64,000 bases of DNA from Psychrobacillus sp. FSL K6-4046 (GTDB taxonomy: Bacteria; Bacillota; Bacilli; Bacillales_A; Planococcaceae), in the NCBI RefSeq assembly GCF_038624605.1, contig NZ_CP152020.1, positions 1,667,312-1,731,311 of the forward strand. Reading direction: 5' to 3'. The notes under the pieces are model-generated. The model was not told where the DNA came from, made no database searches, and saw only the letters and a list, made by a program, of their open reading frames with translations. Shown here piece by piece: positions 54,794 through 61,980 of this stretch (its first letter is position 1; every line of letters begins with the position of its first letter). Position numbers and translations under genes: made by a program.

Positions 54794-54800
54794 TTCGACA
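54794..54800 (-). promoter_or_regulatory. Perfect 0A box upstream of spo0A
   Basis: TTCGACA on the plus strand is TGTCGAA on the minus strand, the consensus Spo0A binding site, 143 bases before the spo0A start. Autoregulation of spo0A through such boxes is known in B. subtilis. A single 7-base site can arise by chance. I found no convincing sigma-H promoter nearby. Confidence 0.42.
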
Positions 54801-54942
54801 AATGAGAAGAAAAGATTTACAATTTGTCATAATACCTCGGAATCGTAATAGGAAAGAATCATTTTGAAAATTAATAAAGGAAGTAGGGAAAAATTAGCGA
54901 ATAGTAATTATGTAAAAACTTACAAAAGGTGGATGAATTTTA

Positions 54943-55734
54943 ATGGAGAAAATAAAAGTAGCAATAGTCGATGATAACAAAGATCTAATACGGACAATGG
55001 ACTCATATTTTGAACAACACCCTGAAATTGAAGTTATTGGTACCGCTTATAATGGGAAATTATGTTTGGAAATGTTAGAAAATATTAAACCAGATGTTTT
55101 ATTGTTAGATATAATCATGCCACATCTTGATGGAATTGCTGTATTAGACTCACTCCAAAAAAATGATAAGCTAAAGGGATTACAGGTTATTATGTTAACT
55201 GCTTTTGGCCAGGAAGATGTGATGAAACAAGCAGTGGATTTAGGTGCCTCTTACTTTATGCTAAAGCCTTTTGAATTTGACCGTCTTGTAACACAGATTA
55301 TTCAAGTCGCTGGAAGACAGGGATCCATGCAGGAAGCGCCAGTTAAGTTAAACCCAGAAAAAGAAGCACTACAAAACAAGCGGATGATCGATAACACCAT
55401 TACAAATGTTATTAAAGAAATGGGTGTTCCCGCGCATATTAAAGGGTATTCTTATCTTCGAGAAGCAATTCAAATGGTGTATTCAGACATTGAGCTGCTT
55501 GGATCAATTACAAAAGTTTTATATCCTGAAATAGCAAAGAAATTCCAAACAACACCTTCCCGTGTAGAACGCGCTATTCGTCATGCCATTGAAGTAGCAT
55601 GGAACCGAGGTAACTATGAAACTATTTCTAAAATGTTTGGATATACCGTCCATCACTTAAAATCTAAACCTACTAATTCAGAATTCATCGCGATGATCGC
55701 AGATAAAATTCGCATGGAGAACATGGCTAGCTGA
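54943..55734 (+). CDS. spo0A: Sporulation master regulator Spo0A
   Basis: Response regulator that starts sporulation when phosphorylated by the phosphorelay. The 263-residue protein has a receiver domain with Asp10, Asp11 and the phosphate acceptor Asp56 (LLLDIIMP), and Thr and Lys in LTAFG and LKPF. The C-terminal effector domain has the recognition helix [15 protein letters not shown]. Length equals that of other Spo0A proteins. AAAGGTGG precedes the ATG. The last 24 codons lie in an 85-bp repeat that recurs at 56930, so the 3' end may have been supplied by an integrated element. The encoded tail ([16 protein letters not shown]) is nearly the same in both copies. Confidence 0.98.
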   Translation: MEKIKVAIVDDNKDLIRTMDSYFEQHPEIEVIGTAYNGKLCLEMLENIKPDVLLLDIIMPHLDGIAVLDSLQKNDKLKGLQVIMLTAFGQEDVMKQAVDLGASYFMLKPFEFDRLVTQIIQVAGRQGSMQEAPVKLNPEKEALQNKRMIDNTITNVIKEMGVPAHIKGYSYLREAIQMVYSDIELLGSITKVLYPEIAKKFQTTPSRVERAIRHAIEVAWNRGNYETISKMFGYTVHHLKSKPTNSEFIAMIADKIRMENMAS

Positions 55735-55746
55735 GAGGGATAGAAT
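55662..55746 (+). repeat. Direct repeat 1 at the spo0A 3' end (putative attachment site)
   Basis: These 85 bases recur at 56930-57014 with 7 mismatches. A core of 43 bases (55692-55734 and 56960-57002), ending exactly at the spo0A stop codon, is identical. The arrangement fits the att sites of an element integrated into the 3' end of spo0A. Confidence 0.85.
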
Positions 55747-55834
55747 CGCGGTTTGCCGGGAAGTACAAACCAACCAACTTCTGAATTTTTTGACTTAATC
55801 TGTATTTCAAAGCCTATAAACTAATATCAACAAA

Positions 55835-55867
55835 GCCAACGAATTATTTGATTCGCTGGTTTTTTTG
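55835..55867 (+). terminator. Terminator after spo0A
   Basis: GCCAACGAAT pairs with ATTCGCTGGT (one mismatch, one G-U), loop of 6, then seven T residues. It lies inside the putative integrated segment. Confidence 0.75.
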
Positions 55868-55892
55868 TGTTTTTACAAAAAGGATGAAAAAT

Positions 55893-56044
55893 ATGAAAAT
55901 CACAGAATTAGAATTTTATTTGGAAGATTTTCTGACGTATTGTAAGTAAAGATCTAATCTAAAAAAACACTTTCATCTTATGAAAAATCCATTAAATTAT
56001 TTTTGATTTATTTGAAGGAGGAGTTTTTATTTGATTCTCCCTAA
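55893..56044 (+). pseudogene. Remnant of a tyrosine recombinase (integrase) N-terminus
   Basis: ATG 55893 opens a frame MKITELEFYLEDFLTYCK that meets TAA at 55947. After the stop and a one-base shift, the text continues KKTLSSYEKSIKLFLIYLKE (from 55961). Together they read like the N-terminal core-binding (SAM-like) domain of phage-type integrases. The catalytic domain is missing. AAGGATGAAAAAT lies upstream. It is immediately downstream of spo0A and between the two direct repeats, as expected for the integrase of an element using spo0A as its site. Confidence 0.72.
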
Positions 56045-56090
56045 AAGGTGAAGTTTAAAAAATCATACCTCTGATAATACCTTCCATTTT

Positions 56091-56126
56091 AAAAAAACAC
56101 TACAAAGGTAAAACCCTTGCAGTGTC
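56091..56126 (-). terminator. Terminator of the leftward gene at 56133
   Basis: On the minus strand, ACACTGCAAGG pairs with CCTTTGTAGTGT (one bulge), followed by seven T residues. Confidence 0.75.
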
Positions 56127-56132
56127 AATTCA

Positions 56133-56675
56133 TCATTTCCAATAGAATGGTGGAAATCCACACTCTTTATATATTTCATTGTAATCAGCAAAACAATATT
56201 CACCAAATTCATCTAGATCTTTATATTCATCTAGGACTTTTCTAAGTTCTACAAAAAGTTCCTTATCAACTTCAACAAATGAATCTTCAAATCGTTTTTG
56301 AATATCCAACTTTATTAAAAACCTTATCAAGTCCTCATATAGTAACGGATAATCTTTTTTTATACTTTCTTTATTTTCTAAGAATGATTTAATGTAATCT
56401 TCGAAAAGATAAATTTTATTTGAATCAGCATATCCATATTCTTCTCTTTCTTTAAGTGGTGCGAAGACAGTACCCGTTCCCTGCCACGTTTTTCCAAGAC
56501 CAGACCAAAAGATAATAAGAGAACACTTACGTAATTCGGGATCAGGATGATTAAAATATTTAAAGTAATCGTCATAATATTCGTGTCTCCATTGGCCGTG
56601 CATATCAAATAAAAAGTCGCCTTCTTCAATACCTCGTAATATCTTTTTAGCTTTTTCAATTGGAGTTAGTGACAT
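56133..56675 (-). CDS. Hypothetical protein, possible immunity-type cargo
   Basis: A 180-residue acidic, aromatic-rich soluble protein (WRHEYYDDYFKYFNHPDPELRK, LIIFWSGLGKTWQGTG, then a helical second half ending FGEYCFADYNEIYKECGFPPFYWK). I do not recognise a family with certainty. ATG 56675 is chosen because AGAGGAAG lies 8 bases upstream; ATG 56699 is also in frame. It lies between the spo0A direct repeats, is strongly AT-rich, and follows a gene tail at 56818-56933 in the same direction. A small acidic protein just downstream of a truncated larger gene is the pattern of an immunity gene behind a toxin. This is inference. Confidence 0.6.
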   Translation of the reverse strand: MSLTPIEKAKKILRGIEEGDFLFDMHGQWRHEYYDDYFKYFNHPDPELRKCSLIIFWSGLGKTWQGTGTVFAPLKEREEYGYADSNKIYLFEDYIKSFLENKESIKKDYPLLYEDLIRFLIKLDIQKRFEDSFVEVDKELFVELRKVLDEYKDLDEFGEYCFADYNEIYKECGFPPFYWK

Positions 56676-56817
56676 TGGGTTTCTTCCTCTCATCTTCAAT
56701 ATTTAGGTAAATTAAAATCTAGGGTACATTGTTAGGATAACATAATCATACTTGGTGCCACCCCATTGGAAAGATTTCTTATATATAACCTGTATTTTTT
56801 TCCATTAAATCATTTGG

Positions 56818-56933
56818 TTACATAGCATAAGTAGATTGAAATTTCCCTGCAGTTGTGTTTTTAATCTTTCCCTCTGTATATCTCATGTAATCAAAAATAT
56901 GAAAATATCCGTAGGAGTTCAAGTCTCTTATCT
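56818..56933 (-). pseudogene. Tail of a truncated leftward gene (possible toxin C-terminus)
   Basis: Reading leftward, a frame of about 38 codons (YGYFHIFDYMRYTEGK then IKNTTAGKFQSTYAM and TAA at 56818) ends 143 bases before the start of the 56133-56675 gene. It runs into the direct repeat at 56930, where no upstream part of a gene continues. It looks like the 3' end of a longer gene cut off at the junction. The sequence is too short to name. Confidence 0.4.
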
Positions 56934-57014
56934 AAATCTACTAATAATGAATTCATCGTGATGATCGCAGATAAAATTCGCATGGAGAACATGGCTAGCT
57001 GAAAGGGTTAGAAT
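56930..57014 (+). repeat. Direct repeat 2, displaced copy of the spo0A 3' end
   Basis: Matches 55662-55746 at 78 of 85 positions. The codons of the Spo0A tail and its stop (57000-57002) are conserved, although no gene precedes them. Third-base and near-stop changes suggest it is an older chromosomal or related spo0A end, not a recent slip duplication. After it, up to 57341, only a G-U-rich hairpin (about 57042-57093) and AT-rich sequence are visible. Confidence 0.85.
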
Positions 57015-57341
57015 ACTCTTATAACTGATACTGATTACCAGTAAATAGTGCCTTTATTTTATGGATATTTCCGTAGAAAAAGGTGCTTTTTGTTTTCCCA
57101 AAATGAAAAAGATTTATGAATGAATTTTATTACTATGATAAAATGAGATTAACTAACTAATTTCCAGAAAATTCATGGTATTATCCGACTTAATCATATA
57201 TATTAAATAAGTACAATGATTTGTTCTTCGAATAGTCATTAAGACTTAGAAGTTTTGGAAGTAAGTATTTTTATGTGTGAATTTAGATTTCAAATATAAA
57301 GGAGTCATTTCAAAATACATGAAGTAAGTAGTTAAGATAAT

Positions 57342-58931
57342 ATGGAATGGGTGAGAAACTTGATAATAGAAGATAATGATCACATAACCTTGTCTGTAAA
57401 GGATGGTAAGGTTTTTCTTTTTACCAAAAGAGAAGGATACAGTTTGAAAAAATTTGAAGAATATCCTCGAAAAAATCCTCGCTTTAAAATTACAAGCTTT
57501 ATGACATTAAAAAAAGCTCTATCGGGTAAGTCTACGGAACCAATCGAAATTGGAAATTGGATTGATTTGGTTGAGTTAGATGTTAGCTTAGACTATATGC
57601 AGGCACTTATAACTGTTAATGAATCAACAAGCTATATTGAAGAAAATATAATAGAAGTACAATCTCAAATACATATTGCATTAGAAAAAAATAATATTAC
57701 ATATGGCAAAAAAAACATAGATATATTGTCTTTAAAGCCCGGAAAACCGTTTATTATAGCTCAAGGTACACCACCTCAGAAAGGTTTAGATGCACAAGTA
57801 AGCTATTTAGCGCAGGCTGAAAAAAAACCGGTTATTAATGAAGATGGTAAAGCAGATTATTTTGATATGAATTTTTTAAAAGAGATCCATGAGGGCTCAT
57901 GGTTAGGAGAGAAAATACCCGCTAAAGAAGGGGTGGATGGAACGAATCTATATGGGGAAACTGTTAAAGCTGCTCCTGGAGACGACATCACCCTTAAATA
58001 CGATCCCAAGACAGCCTACGAAATAGAAGAGGGAGGAAAAATTGTACTTCGCTCGAAAACAAAAGGTGTAATTGGAGAAGTAAATGGGGTTCTCTCTGTA
58101 TTAAAGCATTTGGTAGTTGACGGAGATGTCGGTATAGAAACAGGAAATTTGAAATTCGATGGGTCAATTCAAGTGAAGGGCACTGTAATGGCTGGCTATT
58201 CAGTAATTGCTTCTGGAGATGTATCTATTGAAGGGAAAGATGGCGTTAATTCAGCTGAACTGATCAAGTCTGCTGAAGGAGATGTCTTTATAAAAGGAGG
58301 CATTTTCGGACGGGGAGTAACAAAGGTGGAAGCTCATAATAATATATATCTTAAACATGCAAATGAATGTACATTAGACGCAAAGGAAAATATACATATC
58401 GGTTTCTATGCCCTAGGTGTTTCTATGTTTGCCAATGAAATTATATTGGACGAACGTAAAGGGAAGATTATTGGTGGAAAAGCTGTGGCAGTTCATTCGA
58501 TTACTACGGCATATAGTAGTAATAGTATGGAAAGGAAGACAGAGTTAATTGTACAGGGAATCGATCGAAAAATTTTAACTGAAAATGCAAAGATGCTAGC
58601 AGAAAAAATAGTACAGTATCAAGAAGAATCGACTAAATTAAACTATCAAATCAGTCAGCTAGGTCAGTTCAAAGGCAAAATGACAACGCAACAAAATGGA
58701 ATGTATGAACAGGTTAAACAAAAATATAATCTGCTACAGCAAGAAATGAAAGAAGCTGATAAGGAAATCCAACGAATTTTAAGGATGTTAAGAAGTAAAG
58801 CGGAATACTATGTGAATGTTACAAAAGAAGCTAATCCGGGTACCTATATACAAATAGGTAATAAATCTACCTTCGTAGCAAGTACTACAAAAGGAAAATT
58901 TAAGTTAGAAAATGGGGAGTTAAATGTCTAA
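57342..58931 (+). CDS. FapA (DUF342) family protein
   Basis: A 529-residue protein with the FapA/DUF342 layout. An N-terminal part (to about 190) contains GTPPQKGLDAQVSY, then GSWLGEKIPAKEGVDGTNLYGE. A central right-handed beta-helix (about 250-390) has repeats such as DGDVGIETGNLKFDGSIQVKG, and a C-terminal coiled coil spans about 410-480. The family has been linked to polymer or flagellar functions, but the role in Bacilli is unclear. The start is uncertain: ATG 57342 has a weak site, while TTG 57360 has GGGTGAG 5 bases upstream. The next gene overlaps its end by 8 bases. Confidence 0.85.
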   Translation: MEWVRNLIIEDNDHITLSVKDGKVFLFTKREGYSLKKFEEYPRKNPRFKITSFMTLKKALSGKSTEPIEIGNWIDLVELDVSLDYMQALITVNESTSYIEENIIEVQSQIHIALEKNNITYGKKNIDILSLKPGKPFIIAQGTPPQKGLDAQVSYLAQAEKKPVINEDGKADYFDMNFLKEIHEGSWLGEKIPAKEGVDGTNLYGETVKAAPGDDITLKYDPKTAYEIEEGGKIVLRSKTKGVIGEVNGVLSVLKHLVVDGDVGIETGNLKFDGSIQVKGTVMAGYSVIASGDVSIEGKDGVNSAELIKSAEGDVFIKGGIFGRGVTKVEAHNNIYLKHANECTLDAKENIHIGFYALGVSMFANEIILDERKGKIIGGKAVAVHSITTAYSSNSMERKTELIVQGIDRKILTENAKMLAEKIVQYQEESTKLNYQISQLGQFKGKMTTQQNGMYEQVKQKYNLLQQEMKEADKEIQRILRMLRSKAEYYVNVTKEANPGTYIQIGNKSTFVASTTKGKFKLENGELNV

Positions 58932-59649
58932 TATACCTGTATACGCTCATAGAGGTGGAGCGACAAAGTATGTAGAGAATTCTTTAAAGTCTTTTGAAGC
59001 TGCAAGTAAAATAGGTGTAGATGGTATTGAAATGGACCTACAGCTTTCAGCAGATGGAATTGCTTTCGTGACCCATGATATAGACTTTTTTAGACTAGCT
59101 GGTATCAATAAAAGAATCACTGATATGGCAGCGGAGGAAATTCTTAAGCTAAAGCTCGGGAAAACAATTGTGCGCAGATTTTTATATTCACGAGTGTTGA
59201 GCTTAGAGGATTTTCTTACATTTTTTAAGCAAACAAATATGAAGTTAAACGTGGAATTCAAGGAATCCTTTCTTGGCAAAACCGAAAAAATTGAAGAGGT
59301 TGTCTATAAGACCGAGGCTATTAAGGATGTGCATTATTCTTCCTTTGAAGAAAGCATTCTAGAAGTTATTCAAAGAATGCCTATAAAAACAAAAACAGCT
59401 TTCATTGGTAAAAAGAGTTCTAGTTGGGATCAGATATTGTCTAACCGGAACTATGAGGCAATACATCTTAACAAAAAGTTTTACGGGACTGACCTGATGA
59501 ACAAGATTTGGGATGCCGGATTTCCCATGCGTTTTTATAACATTAAGGGTACCGAGAAATATTTGATAAATCCTCATGAGGCGGTTATTGGCTGGATCAC
59601 GGATTATCCAAGGAAAGTAATCGAACAGCAAAATCGGACCAAAAGATAA
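58924..59649 (+). CDS. Glycerophosphodiester phosphodiesterase (GlpQ/YqiK-like)
   Basis: Hydrolyses glycerophosphodiesters to glycerol 3-phosphate and an alcohol. The 241-residue TIM-barrel protein has the catalytic AHRGG, ENSLKSFEAA with Glu, GIEMDLQLSADG and THD metal-binding motifs. No signal peptide is visible, so it is likely cytoplasmic. GGGGAG precedes the ATG within the fapA-like gene. Its terminator hairpin has been split by the IS element at 59771. Confidence 0.9.
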   Translation: MSNIPVYAHRGGATKYVENSLKSFEAASKIGVDGIEMDLQLSADGIAFVTHDIDFFRLAGINKRITDMAAEEILKLKLGKTIVRRFLYSRVLSLEDFLTFFKQTNMKLNVEFKESFLGKTEKIEEVVYKTEAIKDVHYSSFEESILEVIQRMPIKTKTAFIGKKSSSWDQILSNRNYEAIHLNKKFYGTDLMNKIWDAGFPMRFYNIKGTEKYLINPHEAVIGWITDYPRKVIEQQNRTKR

Positions 59650-59737
59650 ATAACTTTGCTAAAATGAGTATTGAAGCTCGTTATACTATGTCGAATAAGG
59701 GTGAATGCCCCAAATATGAGCTCTTTAAGCAAAAAAA

Positions 59738-59770
59738 GACACTCTCTGTTCATTTTGGACAGAGAGTGTC
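59738..59770 (+). repeat. Left 33-bp target duplication of the IS (copy of a terminator hairpin)
   Basis: GACACTCTCTGTTCATTTTG and 13 more bases form a perfect 13-bp hairpin. Exactly the same 33 bases lie at 61480-61512. The left copy has A residues before it but lacks the T-tract, which follows the right copy. Confidence 0.92.
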
Positions 59771-59774
59771 TCAG

Positions 59775-59822
59775 ACTGTAGACAAACTCCAAAAATTTTG
59801 GAGTTTGCCTACAGTCTTTTTT
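59775..59822. terminator. Hairpin at the left end of the IS
   Basis: ACTGTAG-CAAACTCCAAAA pairs with its complement to about 59815 over 20 bp, followed by TTTTTT. It probably blocks read-through from glpQ into the transposase gene. Confidence 0.82.
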
Positions 59823-59851
59823 CTTTTAAAATAGAAGTAACGCGAGGAAGA

Positions 59852-59978
59852 GTTGATTTCCGCTACGAACGGACGCTTTCCGCGGGCACGGCTTCAGCCG
59901 CTTCCCTCGCTGCGCTCAGTCCAGGGTCTTCAGCTCGCGCTGTTCCCGCTGGAGTCGCCGTTCTTCGCTCCAATCAAC
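59852..59978. repeat. Dispersed palindromic repeat, copy B, inside the IS leader
   Basis: Ends GTTGATT and AATCAAC enclose arms CGAACGGACGCTTTCCGCGGG and GGAGTCGCCGTTCTTCGC, which are partly complementary. This is the same family as 41423-41556. Short open frames cross it but have no support as genes. Confidence 0.75.
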
Positions 59979-60011
59979 GGGGCCTTCTAAAAAATGAATG
60001 AGGTGATGGAT

Positions 60012-61370
60012 ATGATGACGAAAAATCAAACCAATGAACGCGAACAATTAGAAATCTTGACTATTGAACAGTTGGTACCACAAGACCACCTTGTTCGTAA
60101 GTTAGATGAGGCAATTGATTTTTCCTTTATCTATCCATTGGTTGAAAATCTTTATTCGACAATAGGGAGACCTAGTATCGACCCAGTGGTACTTATCAAG
60201 ATGACTTTTATCCAATATACCTTTGGTATACGGTCCATGCGCCAAACCATTAAAGAGATTGAAACCAACATGGCATACCGATGGTTTCTAGGCTTTGGTT
60301 TCCATACCGAGGTTCCCCATTTCTCAACTTTCGGGAAAAACTATGTCCGTCGTTTTGCAGACACAGATCTATTTGAGCAGATTTTCTACAGAGTATTAAA
60401 GGAGGTCGCAGATCGTGGGCTCCTAAGCCCGGATCATGTCTTTATTGATTCGACCCATGTGAAAGCTAGTGCGAATAAGAGAAAGTTTGAGAAGAAGGTT
60501 GTTCGTAAAGAGACGCGGGCTTATGAAAAGAGGCTCCAGGAGGAGCTCAACCTCGACCGGGAAAAGCATGGGAAGAAACCATTCCCACCTGAAAAGTTTG
60601 AAAAGGAAGAGTACAAGGAGATTAAGGAATCGACAACAGATCCTGAAAGTGGTTACTACGTAAAAGATGAACGGACAAAGCAGTTCGCCTATTCTTTTCA
60701 TGCTGCAACAGACGAGAAGGGTTTTGTGCTTGCAAACATTGTCACACCTGGAAATGTTCACGACAGCCATATGCTTGAACCACTGGTTCAGAAGGTCATC
60801 GACCGGGTGGGACGCCCAGTCGTTGTTGCCGCTGATGCAGCCTACAAGACACCAGCTATTGCGAATTTCCTTTTAGAGAATCATGTCCTTCCTGCACTTC
60901 CGTACAAACGACCAATGACAAAAGAAGACTTCTTTAAAAAACACGAGTATGTTTATGACGAACATTATGACTGCTATCTCTGTCCCGAAGGACAGGTTCT
61001 TAACTACCGAACAACAACGAAGGAAGGTTATCGCCAGTATGCCTCAACTCCTTCTATTTGTGCCACGTGTCCAGTGATTGACCAATGCACGCAGAGTAAG
61101 AATAAACAAAAGATGATTCAACGTCATATCTGGCAAGATTATTTGGATGTAGCTGAGGACTTACGTCATAACTATGAAATGAAAGAAATTTATGGGAAGC
61201 GTAAAGAGACGATCGAGCGTGTCTTTGCCGATGCCAAAGAAAAGCATGGTATGCGATGGACAACCTTAAAGGGTCTTAAAAAATTGTCCATGCAGGCGAT
61301 GCTAACTTTTGCTGCCTTAAATCTTAAGAAGTTGGCCAGCTGGACCTGGAAAATGCCAAAAATGGCGTAA
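60012..61370 (+). CDS. IS1182-type transposase
   Basis: A 452-residue DDE transposase. The N-terminal domain is DUF772-like (PSIDPVVLIKMTFIQYTFGIRSMRQT and MAYRWFLGFGFHTEVPHFSTF). The catalytic residues are likely Asp in FIDSTHVKA, Asp in VAADAAYKTPA and Glu in ETIERVFADAKEKHG. A Cys cluster (CYLCPEG, CATCPVIDQC) lies between the last two. ATG 60012 is chosen because GAGGTG lies 7 bases upstream; ATG 59994 is in frame. The gene appears intact, so the element may be active. Confidence 0.92.
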   Translation: MMTKNQTNEREQLEILTIEQLVPQDHLVRKLDEAIDFSFIYPLVENLYSTIGRPSIDPVVLIKMTFIQYTFGIRSMRQTIKEIETNMAYRWFLGFGFHTEVPHFSTFGKNYVRRFADTDLFEQIFYRVLKEVADRGLLSPDHVFIDSTHVKASANKRKFEKKVVRKETRAYEKRLQEELNLDREKHGKKPFPPEKFEKEEYKEIKESTTDPESGYYVKDERTKQFAYSFHAATDEKGFVLANIVTPGNVHDSHMLEPLVQKVIDRVGRPVVVAADAAYKTPAIANFLLENHVLPALPYKRPMTKEDFFKKHEYVYDEHYDCYLCPEGQVLNYRTTTKEGYRQYASTPSICATCPVIDQCTQSKNKQKMIQRHIWQDYLDVAEDLRHNYEMKEIYGKRKETIERVFADAKEKHGMRWTTLKGLKKLSMQAMLTFAALNLKKLASWTWKMPKMA

Positions 61371-61479
61371 AACAAAAAAATCGAGAGTTGAATTAGCTCT
61401 TTTTCCAGAATGTAAACTGTGATAATAGCAAAAGGGTTGGAAATCGTTTCGATTTCCAACCCTTTTGTCTACACTCTGA

Positions 61480-61519
61480 GACACTCTCTGTTCATTTTGG
61501 ACAGAGAGTGTCTTTTTTT
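61480..61519 (+). terminator. Right 33-bp target duplication, with T-tract (original glpQ terminator)
   Basis: The 13-bp hairpin copy (61480-61512) is followed by seven T residues (61513-61519), so this copy keeps the complete terminator structure. Confidence 0.88.
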
Positions 61520-61599
61520 AACGTTATTTTTTTATTTGATACTTCATCAATAGATAAAGACTAACTGTGGACACTAATCAGGCTATTTGAGTGCGTTAA

Positions 61600-61851
61600 T
61601 TATAAGTCATTGTCCTTTTTCTTTTGAAATCGTGGAGCAACTTTTCCATTTTTTCTATCTCTATTGAGTAGAAATCCTGCGAAAAATCCTAAACCTAAAA
61701 CTGTAAATAGAAGACCACAAATAAACTGTACCGCTAATCCACCAAGTGGAAGTATTTGTAGACCAAAAAATGTATCTCTCATCAGTTTGATTCCAAATGC
61801 TGCTAAAATTCCAGGTATTAATAATACGATTAAAGCCAATAAACGAGCCAC
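61600..61851 (-). CDS. DUF2627 family membrane protein (YqzF-like)
   Basis: An 83-residue protein with two to three membrane helices (LLALIVLLIPGILAAFGIKL and the segment around FICGLLFTVLGLGFFAGFLL) and a basic C-terminus. GTG 61851 is preferred over GTG 61860, because AGGA lies 9 bases upstream of it and no distance is left for the other. The B. subtilis yqzF gene occupies the same place between glpQ-type and bkdR genes. Function unknown. Confidence 0.8.
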   Translation of the reverse strand: MARLLALIVLLIPGILAAFGIKLMRDTFFGLQILPLGGLAVQFICGLLFTVLGLGFFAGFLLNRDRKNGKVAPRFQKKKDNDL

Positions 61852-61980
61852 TTTTTTCACTCCTGTTCTCTACTATTTTAATTTTACATCCAAGTTTAGG
61901 ATTGTCAATGTCAGAAAGTTACGGTATGATATAGAAGAAATGCAATAAGTTGCAGAAAAAAAGTGGGGGTGTGCATATTT

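Larger units (their letters stand above)
59771..61479 (+). mobile_element. Intact IS1182-type insertion sequence, 1709 bp
   Basis: The ends are defined by the 33-bp duplication. Terminal inverted repeats are TCAGACTGTAGACAAACTCC at the left and TCAGAGTGTAGACAAAAGGG at the right (inward), identical at most of the first 16 positions. Inside are a left-end hairpin, a GC-rich palindromic leader and one transposase gene. Base composition is clearly more GC-rich than the host. Insertion into a palindromic terminator with duplication of the hairpin is a habit known for parts of this family. Confidence 0.92.

Noticed and set aside
54588-54830. Several overlapping short frames on both strands
   Set aside because: They lie within the GC-rich palindromic repeat, which is open in many frames by composition, and have no ribosome binding sites.
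55735-57014. Simple tandem duplication of spo0A
   Set aside because: Only the last 72 bases of the gene and 13 following bases are repeated, with scattered mismatches and an integrase remnant between. Site-specific integration fits better.
59798-60001. 67-codon frame upstream of the transposase
   Set aside because: It covers the IS left-end hairpin and repeat copy B and has no start site; it is a shadow of the repeat.
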